A stretch of 64,000 nt of DNA from an uncultured Clostridium sp. Lineage in GTDB: Bacteria > Bacillota > Clostridia > TANB77 > CAG-508. Positions 11,001-17,787 of the stretch are shown piece by piece. The stretch lies in contig CABUKD010000003.1 of NCBI GenBank assembly GCA_902492105.1, forward strand, positions 10,618 to 74,617, given 5' to 3'. A model generated the notes under the pieces. That model was not told the origin of the DNA and did not search any database. It saw only the letters and a program-made list of their open reading frames with translations. How positions within the stretch are numbered: position 1 is the first letter of the stretch; each line of letters opens with the position of its first letter. A program made the translations under genes and the position numbers.

Positions 11001-11613
11001 AAATGAAATAAGGGATTTAGGAAGCATTAATGTAGATAGCATAGAAGAATACAAAAAGACCAAAGAAAGATATGACTTCATGTCAGAACAACGTTTAGAT
11101 TTAGAAGATAGCCAAGCCAAACTAAGAAAAATGATTAATGACATGACAGAAACCATGAAAGAACAATTTAAAGAAAAGTTTGCACTTATTAATAAAAACT
11201 TTAATGAAGTTTTTGCAGAATTATTCCAAGGTGGAAAAGCAGAATTAATATTAGAAGATGAAAATAATATTTTAGAATGTGGAATTGATATTCATGTACA
11301 ACCACCAGGAAAAAAATTGCAAAATATGATGCTACTTTCAGGAGGAGAAAAAGCATTTACTGCCATTGCTTTACTATTTGCTATTTTAAGAATTAATCCT
11401 GCACCATTCTGTATTTTAGACGAAATAGAAGCAGCATTAGATGATGTAAACGTATACCGTTTTGCAGAATACTTAAAGAAATTCTGTCAAAATACGCAGT
11501 TTTTAGTAATCACCCATAGAAAAGGTACCATGGAAGCTGCAAACACAGTTTACGGAGTTACCATGGAAGAAAACGGAATTAGTAAGTTGCTTTCAATTAA
11601 ACTCAGCCACTAG
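8068..11613 (+). CDS. smc: Chromosome segregation ATPase SMC
   Basis: 1,181 residues, the usual SMC length. Domains in order: N-terminal ATPase head with Walker A GPNGSGKSN, long coiled coil, hinge (about residues 500-660, with SGSISGGS), second coiled coil, then the C-terminal head with LLSGGEKA (ABC signature) and FCILDEIEAALDD (Walker B). SMC dimers with ScpA/ScpB condense and segregate the chromosome. The frame opens at GTG 8059, but ATG 8068 has the correctly spaced AAAGGTGA. The gene has no CGG codon. The last residues LSH and the TAG stop are encoded by a REP-like repeat that overlaps the gene end. ftsY and rnc, frequent neighbours, are absent here. Confidence 0.97.
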   Translation: MYLKRMELQGFKSFADKTILEFKPGITSVIGPNGSGKSNISDAIRWVLGEQSMKSLRGSKSEDIIFAGTQARKSLGFAEVSIVIDNTDGKLPIEYAEVTVTRKLYRSGETGYFINKTPCRLKDILELFMDTGIGKDGYSIIGQGKIDEILSNKSEDRRHIFEEAAGIVKYRTRKQESEKKLEQTKLNLLRINDILAEIEANIEPLKLQADKARKFLDLREELKSIEVGLFVHHIQTYKEKLEQLLQDEEIIVSQKEQEDSKMEGLQTAKESLRKVVDDITNQIEEMQNLGFESTNKIEKINSEIGITKERIQNNKNNQTRLEQEIEETNQRIEDLKEEQKQKLEKKTNLTSNKEKFQAELSQKEAELTELSKKLSNKELEIEAKKQIVEQNTDKRYELGNEITMQDTNFENLEKRQKQLKNEIDQVISELDLTRGNKQEMAKGFYEIESKRNMADNNLQKSLKTKEENMQKLKQYEQELSKLEYSHRMKQARYQFLVETEKEKEGYNKTVKSLLLACEKNSQLKQGVHGVLANLISVEKEYETAIEMCLGQALQNIVTETEQDAKKLIEYLRTNQLGRASFLPTSSIQGKKLEKLTKLEGVIGIASDLVKCNKKYEQIVLNLLGRTVVVKDMDTAISLAKKDHYSFRIVTLQGDIISSSGSISGGSVATKTVNILGRSREIEDLEKELKKLEKQIAEKTQEKEDYASSIGDSIEETAKLEKELQEINIIYAMENQKMVAITENITRLENRLAKLKEEVKELDKQKEENRKEKEQKNAEIEGLTKQIEELNQVIEQFAVNNKDNQKYIDDLNFDITNLRISVSSFDESESSIDEMVERINQDIQNQEKSKENKEQTIQQIQEENVALEKLVENYLSDIEKIKQEVANSSNKVEELKQERTNKNEELLKTEQEIESKFSLLEDLKEQIVKLDVKKAKLEQDIQEITDKLWEEYELTPNNVEEYQKPENVVNAQKQVNHLRNEIRDLGSINVDSIEEYKKTKERYDFMSEQRLDLEDSQAKLRKMINDMTETMKEQFKEKFALINKNFNEVFAELFQGGKAELILEDENNILECGIDIHVQPPGKKLQNMMLLSGGEKAFTAIALLFAILRINPAPFCILDEIEAALDDVNVYRFAEYLKKFCQNTQFLVITHRKGTMEAANTVYGVTMEENGISKLLSIKLSH

Positions 11614-11694
11614 GGACGTTCCTTTTTGGTCGAAAATCAGCCAAAAGGGACGTTCTTTTTTGGCTGAAAAACAACCACTAGGGGCACTCCTTTA
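11602..11694. repeat. REP-like palindromic repeat (overlaps the smc 3' end)
   Basis: Contains two head-to-tail and inverted units of a dispersed family whose core is GGGACGTTCCTTTTTGGCTG with its partner CAGCCAAAAAGGAACGTCCC. The first unit begins inside smc and supplies its stop codon. Other members lie at 13938, 28571, 29861, 58535 and 58739. Confidence 0.8.
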
Positions 11695-11757
11695 AAAATT
11701 GATATACTAATAAAAATTAACTTTACATTTATTATTGATTTTTTATAAACGTTATAT

Positions 11758-13378
11758 TTATGGCTTTAATGTTACACTAGAGGTTCCACAATTTTTGAAC
11801 ATATTAGTTGTATTTGTATTTGGATTAATAATCCACTGAGGACCGACATAGATAAGAGTTAATTTACTACATCCGTGAAAACATTGTTTCCATATTTGTT
11901 ACTTTACTCGTATCAAAACTGCTTAAATCTAAAGTAGTAAGATTTTCACAGCTCTCAAACATAGTCCACATATTAGTAACCTTACTTGTATTAAAATTAT
12001 CAATTTTCAAATTAACTAAATTATCACAATTCCAAAACATAGTACTCATATTTTCTACATTACTAGTATTGAAATTACTTAAATCTAAATTTGTTATATT
12101 CGTACAATTATAAAACATTGATGACATGTTAGTTACTTTACTTGTATTAAACTTTTCTAAGCCTTTAATCTCACGAATTAATTTTGAAGATTGAAACATT
12201 CCTGACATATTTGTAACATTACTTGTATCAAAACTACTAACATCTAAACTAGTAAGACTAGGACAATTAGAAAACATGCCTGACATATTTGTTACATTAC
12301 TAGTATTGAAATTACTTAAATCTAAAACTTCTAAGCCTATAGATCCTTTGAACATATCTGACATATCTATTACATTACTAGTATTAAAATTACTTATATC
12401 AATAGTAGTCAATTTTTCACATACATAAAACATTCTATAGAGATTTATGGCACTACTAGTATTAAAATTGCTAACATCTAAATTTTGTAAATTCCAACAG
12501 CTGTCAAACATTCTTGCAAAAGTTTCTACTTTACCTGTATTTAAGCTAGTTAAATCTAAATCTTCTAGACTTGTACAAGATGCAAACATACCATACATAT
12601 TTTTAACATATTTTGTATTTAAATTTTGAATATTTCTAAAATCTGTTACTCACTCGCATCCTGCAAACCATGCTACTGTTGAACTTGGATTGATTTCATC
12701 TAAAAATATTACATTGGTAATGCTGTTTCTATCTTGTTCCCATGGTGCATTTGTTATCTGTGTAAAATCGTGAGCATCACCTGGATTGCCTCCTGGTTTA
12801 AGTTCACCTCTCATGGAAAAACTTTGCCCTTTTATATTTCCATAATCCTTGCTTATTTCTTTTCCTTCTAATACTGCATTTTTTTCATGGCTAAATGCTA
12901 ATGTTCCATCTGCATAAAGTTTTACGTAAATATTTTGATTGATAACTCCATCCATAATATCGGGTAATAATATTTCATATCCGTTATCTTTTTCTATAAT
13001 TCCTTCTATGAGTTCTTCATCATAGATAATTTTTCCATATTTATCCAATATTTCTTTTAGCTCATCTTCTGTTATCATGCCATCTTCTTTTCCTAAAGAT
13101 TTACTTAATTTATCTATGTCTATCTTTTCTTTTATAACTGAAACAATAGTTGTTTTTTTCGCTTCTTTTGCTTTTTCTATAATTCCGCCATCTCCCATTA
13201 AGGTTCCTATTGTTATGCCAGACAAAATTAATAATATTACGATTGTGACTACTAAAGCAATTAATGTGATACCCGACGTTTCAGGAGATTTATCTATCAA
13301 ATTTTTATTGGAAAAATGATTTCTACTACCATTGTTTATTTTTGGAAATTTGTATAATTTACATCTTTTGTTTTTCAT
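11758..13378 (-). CDS. Prepilin-like protein with BspA-type leucine-rich repeats; internal TGA and one CGG +1 frameshift
   Basis: Read on the minus strand from ATG 13378. A prepilin-like segment GITLIALVVTIV is followed by a pilin-like region ending FAGCE at an in-frame TGA (12652-12650). The same frame continues as VTDFRNIQNLNTK into about nine BspA-type repeats of the form MF.NC..L..LDLSNFNTSNVTNM. Near the end the frame meets CGG (11875-11873) and then TAG. Skipping the C restores MFSGCSKLTLIYVGPQW and ends CGTSSVTLKP at a TAA (11760-11758), which is the normal C-terminus of these proteins. The TGA is not explained by a shift. It could be a nonsense mutation or readthrough, or the downstream part could be silent. 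Probably a surface protein. Positions 12650-13378 and 11867-12598 are the uninterrupted parts. Confidence 0.7.
11873..11875 (-). other. CGG +1 frameshift site (LRR protein)
   Basis: Minus-strand context tca CGG atg tag. The +1 reading GGA TGT AGT gives GCS, completing the repeat consensus MFSGCSKL. Confidence 0.75.
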
Positions 13379-13654
13379 ATTTTATTATCCTTTCATAAGA
13401 AAAGTAGAAATAGTTATATTTTAATAATTCAAAGCTTTATGATTTTCATTTTTAGTTTTTACCAATTTTAAAATAATATTCTTAATTTTTTAAGTCATAT
13501 AAATAGTATGTATACACCTACTATGTAAATGTTATAGTAAGATTATAAAAATGTCAATAGATAAAATAAATATTAATATGCATAGACATACTAGGTATAT
13601 TCCTAATTGTGATGTACCTCTCTTTTGTGGTAATATTTGTATGAGGTGAGTAGC

Positions 13655-13894
13655 TTGGATGAATGGGGAAAAGTGGATTTAAAGCTGGATGAATTTTTAA
13701 AAGAACATCATATTAGCCGTTCTAGTTTATCTAGAAATGGTCAAATTCATTATAAACAATTATTAAAATATTGTAATAATGATATGAAAAAAGTTGATTT
13801 GAATTTATTGGCAAGAATTTGTAAAACCATTAATTGCGAAATTAGTGATATCATAGAATATTTTCCACCTAAGAATGAAGGAAATAAAAAATAA
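13655..13894 (+). CDS. Small XRE/HTH_26-type regulator
   Basis: 79 residues from TTG 13655, chosen because GAGGTG lies 6 bases upstream; the open frame extends to 13637. The sequence resembles short Cro-like regulators: FLKEHHISRSSLSRNGQIHY, then DLNLLARICKTINCEISDII, the typical second half of a helix-turn-helix domain. It probably binds DNA as a dimer. It is transcribed away from the LRR gene and convergently with the Mur ligase gene. The target is unknown. Confidence 0.75.
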   Translation: MDEWGKVDLKLDEFLKEHHISRSSLSRNGQIHYKQLLKYCNNDMKKVDLNLLARICKTINCEISDIIEYFPPKNEGNKK

Positions 13895-13931
13895 AGTAGT
13901 GAAAAGTCAAACATTGCTATTCACTACTTTA
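13892..13931 (+). terminator. Intrinsic terminator after the XRE gene
   Basis: AAAGTAGTGAA at 13893-13903 pairs with TTCACTACTTT at 13920-13930, followed by a T-rich stretch. It may act in both directions. Confidence 0.75.
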
Positions 13932-13937
13932 TTAATT

Positions 13938-13999
13938 TAAAAGGACTGTCCCTTTTGGTTGAAAATCAGCCAAAAAGGAACGTCCCTAATGGCTGAGTT
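13938..13999. repeat. REP-like palindromic repeat (overlaps the Mur ligase 3' end)
   Basis: One inverted unit of the family described at 11602. Its end overlaps the last codons of the minus-strand Mur ligase gene, which terminates KLSH-stop exactly as SMC does. Confidence 0.8.
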
Positions 14000-15509
14000 T
14001 ATCATATTCTTCTAAAGCTTCCTGGGCATACTCTGTGTCTGTTAAACAAGGAAGAAACTTTTTACCATATTTTTGTCTTGTTTCATTTCCTTTTCCAGTA
14101 ATTAAAACTACACTATTTGGATTTTCCAAAATTGCTTTTTTAATAGCTTCACCGCGGTCTTCTATAATTTTATAATTTCCATGTTCTTCTTTAATATGGG
14201 ATGCAATTTCTTCACAAATAGCTATTGTATCTTCTGGACCTGGGTCTTCTGCAGTTAAATAACTAATATCAGAATGAATTCCTGCTAAGCGTCCTAAATC
14301 TCTTCTACGAAGTTGTGCTTTTCCACCAGGGCAACCAAATACAGTAATAATTTTTTTGTCAGGATATTCTTGTTTGGTAGATTCATATAATTTTTCAAAA
14401 CTTAATTTATTATGGGCATAATCTACAATTACAATAATACTACCATCTTTACTAACATGTGATTCCATTCTGCCACTAGCTCTTGCTGTTTTTAAACCTT
14501 CATAAATATCTTCAAAAGGAACATCTAAACAAATAGCTGTGCTAATAGCTGCCAAGGCGTTTTCTACATTAAATAATCCAGGCATGGTAAGAAGCATTTC
14601 TTTTTCAAACTTAGGAGTACGAACTTTAAAAGAGATAGCTGTATGGCCCTGTTTTTTAATATCATAGGCATAAATATCTGCTTTGGGATTTTTCGTACTA
14701 AAAGTAATAATTTTTTTTGCATCCTTAGCACTTTCCAAAATTCTGTCAATAAAATCACTATCTAAATTAACACAAGCATTTTCCACTTGAGCAAAGAATT
14801 TTAATTTAGAAGCAAAATAATCTTCAAAATTTGGATGTTCAATGGTACTAATATGGTCTTCGGAAATATTCATAAATACTCCTACTTTATAATAAACATC
14901 ATGAACTCTATCTAACTTTAAAGCTTGGCTACTAACTTCCATTACTAAATTTTGCATTTTACAATCTACGGCATTAGCAATAATTTCTTGTAAATCAATA
15001 GATTCTGGGCTTGTAATTAAAGATTCTTTGCAGGTTTTTCCATCATAAGTATCAATAGAAGAAATAATAGCTGTGTCTGGTAAATTGTGTCTTTTCATAT
15101 AATGGTCTAAAATGCTTTTAATATAGTAGGCAGAAGTGGATTTGCCCTTGGTACCAGTTAAGCCAATCATATTAATTTTGGTTGCAAGAAAGTCGTAATA
15201 CATGCAAGCAATAGCAGCCAAAGCCTTACGAATATCATTTACCACAATATGGGGAAAGCTAACATTACTTACATTTTCTTTTTCTGCTACATAAACCATA
15301 GCACCATTGTGAATTGCTTCTTCTAAGTATTCAGGCTTGTAATTTAATCCTTTGCAAATGTATAGGGTTTCATTCGTTACTTCTTTAGAGTTGTGATGAA
15401 TATGCTTAACTTGCTGATTTAATAAACTAGAATCTGCATTTCCAAGTTCAACTGCTTGTAATAAATTTTCTTTTTTTAGTTGTTCAATATAGTCTTTTAA
15501 TATAGCCAT
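13986..15509 (-). CDS. Mur ligase family protein, MurE-like
   Basis: About 507 residues with the three-domain Mur ligase layout. The ATP-binding loop is GLTGTKGKSTSAYY, the central domain contains MEVSSQALKL and NISEDHI, and the C-terminal domain contains VDYAHN and TVFGCPGGKAQLRRRDLG. Mur ligases add an amino acid to a UDP-MurNAc peptide. MurE adds meso-DAP or Lys. The loop that sets specificity reads EDPGPED here rather than the DNPR typical of DAP enzymes, so the amino acid is uncertain. ATG 15509 fits AAGGA better than ATG 15518. The downstream partner on the same strand, an ATP-grasp ligase, lies 86 bases upstream of this gene. The C-terminal KLSH comes from a REP repeat. Confidence 0.85.
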   Translation of the reverse strand: MAILKDYIEQLKKENLLQAVELGNADSSLLNQQVKHIHHNSKEVTNETLYICKGLNYKPEYLEEAIHNGAMVYVAEKENVSNVSFPHIVVNDIRKALAAIACMYYDFLATKINMIGLTGTKGKSTSAYYIKSILDHYMKRHNLPDTAIISSIDTYDGKTCKESLITSPESIDLQEIIANAVDCKMQNLVMEVSSQALKLDRVHDVYYKVGVFMNISEDHISTIEHPNFEDYFASKLKFFAQVENACVNLDSDFIDRILESAKDAKKIITFSTKNPKADIYAYDIKKQGHTAISFKVRTPKFEKEMLLTMPGLFNVENALAAISTAICLDVPFEDIYEGLKTARASGRMESHVSKDGSIIVIVDYAHNKLSFEKLYESTKQEYPDKKIITVFGCPGGKAQLRRRDLGRLAGIHSDISYLTAEDPGPEDTIAICEEIASHIKEEHGNYKIIEDRGEAIKKAILENPNSVVLITGKGNETRQKYGKKFLPCLTDTEYAQEALEEYDKLSH

Positions 15510-15594
15510 AAATTTCATTCCTTGTATAAAATGTATTTAGGTTTTTTAGGGGATCTACCTATAACCCCATATATATCAAAATAAATTTCTTGTC

Positions 15595-16818
15595 TTAAAA
15601 ATGATATTTTTTATATTTTTTTTCATAATTTAATGCTCTCATAAAAAGATATTTTCTTCTTTTTAATGACATATCTTTACGATAAGCAATAGGATGAACA
15701 AATTTCTTTTGCTTCATTAATCTTTTTATTTCTTCTTTTAGAGGCTTACTTAAAATATACTGCTTCATTACTTTTTTAGGAACAAAGCTAAGTACCATTT
15801 TTTCTTTTACAATTTTAAAATTAGGGTCTAATTCATTTGTGTATAAATCCTTTATTAACAATTCTACTAAATTATACCCACAAGCACTTAAATAATAGCC
15901 ACTTCTGGACTGTCTAGGGTTAATTTCAAAAACTTTAAACTTTTGATCTCTTACATCATATTTTAAATCAAACTCTGCAAAGCCTTGGTAACCAATACTT
16001 TCTAAGTAGTCTTTTAATTGATAAATAAGATCTTCTGGATAACCATATTGGCTAAAACCATTAACTAATACAGTACAATTTCCAATTCCTGTTGGAGTAT
16101 GTTCTTGTAAACCAATTTGTGCAAAGGTAGCAACTCTAGCTTTTTTATCTTTTCCACAATAAAATAGACAATCATGTAAAGCACTGTCATCTCCAGGAAT
16201 AAATTCTTGAATAATTAAATGTCCATGGTAACCTAAATTTTGGATTTTTTGCAAAGTTTTTTCTAAGCTAGTTTCATCTGCTATTTTATATACTTTAGCA
16301 AGGCCATCAATTTCATGGTAAGTAATACCATCACTTGGCTTAATAATTAAAGGGTAAAGAGAAAAATATTTTTTTACCTCTTCTACCTTCATAGAACCAT
16401 CACAGGCATAAATAAAAGTCTTAGGAAAAGTAAGGGAACTATTTGCATAAGTACTATAAAAAGTTTCTTTTACTAAAAGAGTATCCATTATCTCCTTAGA
16501 AGGATAGTTAAACAAATAATATTGGGCCAAAGTATCAGCATATTCCGCAATTAGTCTAACATAAGTATCATTGGTACCTATTAATAATATTTTTTGAGCA
16601 GATGGATGATCCTTGGCATACGAAATTAAAGTATCTAAAAAAATTTTAGGTTCTATTAAATTAGAAACAATAGTAACATTGGTAATTTTACTAAGAGAAG
16701 TAAAAGGCATTGCTACTCTTCCTATTAAATCCACTTTTGTTTGATAAAGTTCATAATAACATCTTGCCATGTAATAAGCATTAATATCGGTTCCTATAAT
16801 TAATACATTAGGTTGCAA
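15595..16818 (-). CDS. ATP-grasp carboxylate-amine ligase (COG3919-like), paralogue of the gene at 60165
   Basis: 407 residues starting at TTG (AAGGAG ten bases upstream). The N-terminal region is Rossmann-like (VLIIGTDINAYYMARCYYEL); the ATP-grasp domain has KPSDG, LIIQEFIPGDDSALHDC, GFAEFDLKYD and EINPRQSRSGYY, which supplies the Mg-ATP ligands. The family includes D-aspartate ligases that modify peptidoglycan stem peptides. The neighbouring Mur ligase suggests a cell-wall precursor role, but the substrate is inference. It is very similar to the ATP-grasp protein at 60165, which sits behind a racemase. Cytosolic, no signal peptide. The 255-base gap upstream (16819-17073) is purine-rich and shows nothing. 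Confidence 0.8.
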   Translation of the reverse strand: MQPNVLIIGTDINAYYMARCYYELYQTKVDLIGRVAMPFTSLSKITNVTIVSNLIEPKIFLDTLISYAKDHPSAQKILLIGTNDTYVRLIAEYADTLAQYYLFNYPSKEIMDTLLVKETFYSTYANSSLTFPKTFIYACDGSMKVEEVKKYFSLYPLIIKPSDGITYHEIDGLAKVYKIADETSLEKTLQKIQNLGYHGHLIIQEFIPGDDSALHDCLFYCGKDKKARVATFAQIGLQEHTPTGIGNCTVLVNGFSQYGYPEDLIYQLKDYLESIGYQGFAEFDLKYDVRDQKFKVFEINPRQSRSGYYLSACGYNLVELLIKDLYTNELDPNFKIVKEKMVLSFVPKKVMKQYILSKPLKEEIKRLMKQKKFVHPIAYRKDMSLKRRKYLFMRALNYEKKYKKYHF

Positions 16819-17073
16819 CAGCTTTCATCTCCTTTTTTATTTCTACACGTATTTTAAACCAAAATCTCCTAAAAAGCAAGTAAAAATAAGGAATAAAAAG
16901 ATAGAAACGAAAAAAGAAAAGCTAGACAGAAGAAAAAAAGAAAAGTAGTACAGAGGAATAGAAAAAGAAACATAAAGAAAAAATAAAAAGAGCGAAAACA
17001 AAAATAGCAAAAGTTAAGATGAAAAAGTAGCAAAAATACGGAAGTAACATAAGATAATAAGAGGTGTAAAATT

Positions 17074-17625
17074 ATGTTACTTACTTATGTATTATTAGCC
17101 TTTTCCACAAGTATAGATTCTATTGGAATTGGTGCTACATATGGGTTAAGAAATATTCAAATTACGAAGAAAGCCAAATTTATTTTATTTACAATTTCCT
17201 TTACCATTAGCATGTTAGCTGTTTTTATAGGTCATGGAATTGAAAAATTTTTACCAAATCACTTAAGTAATATGATAGGAAGTGGGATTTTATGCTTCAT
17301 GGGGTTGGGAATGCTTTTTCAAGCTATTAAAGATCCGGAAACTTATGATGTAGACTCTTCCAAACAAATAGATAGTAAAGAAGCCATTTCTTTAGGAATT
17401 GCTTTATCTTTGGATGCTTTTAGTGTTGGGATAGGAACAGGAATGTTTGAAAGTACCTTTTTACTTTTTCCCTTGTTAGTTTCCTTTTTCCAAATAGGAT
17501 TCTTATCATTAGGAAGAAAAATAGCCTTAAAAATTCAAAAATTTAAGAATATACCACATTCCTTTTGGAATTACATTGCCGCTAGTTTATTAATTATCAT
17601 AGGAATTGCTCGCTTTTTCTTGTAA
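17074..17625 (+). CDS. YtaF/MntP-family membrane protein
   Basis: 183 residues, six predicted transmembrane helices in two repeated halves, each with an acidic-helix motif (STSIDSIGIGATYGLRN near the start, ALSLDAFSVGIGTGMFE near residue 115). The conserved Asp residues match the MntP manganese exporter family, to which the sporulation protein YtaF belongs. The shorter length and the DSIGIG motif favour YtaF-like over MntP. It is preceded by AGAGGTG and stands alone, with no recognisable metal riboswitch in the 5' region. Confidence 0.75.
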   Translation: MLLTYVLLAFSTSIDSIGIGATYGLRNIQITKKAKFILFTISFTISMLAVFIGHGIEKFLPNHLSNMIGSGILCFMGLGMLFQAIKDPETYDVDSSKQIDSKEAISLGIALSLDAFSVGIGTGMFESTFLLFPLLVSFFQIGFLSLGRKIALKIQKFKNIPHSFWNYIAASLLIIIGIARFFL

Positions 17626-17787
17626 GCTTAAACATTTCATTAGGATAAGAATAAACTTTTTAAAAATCAAATATTTTAAGCTTAATAACCTACTTTACGA
17701 ATAGAGTATGATTTTTCATTAATCTTAAAGTTCTAAAACATAGACAAGCCACATATATATAAAACAAAAACAAAGGAGGATATGAAA

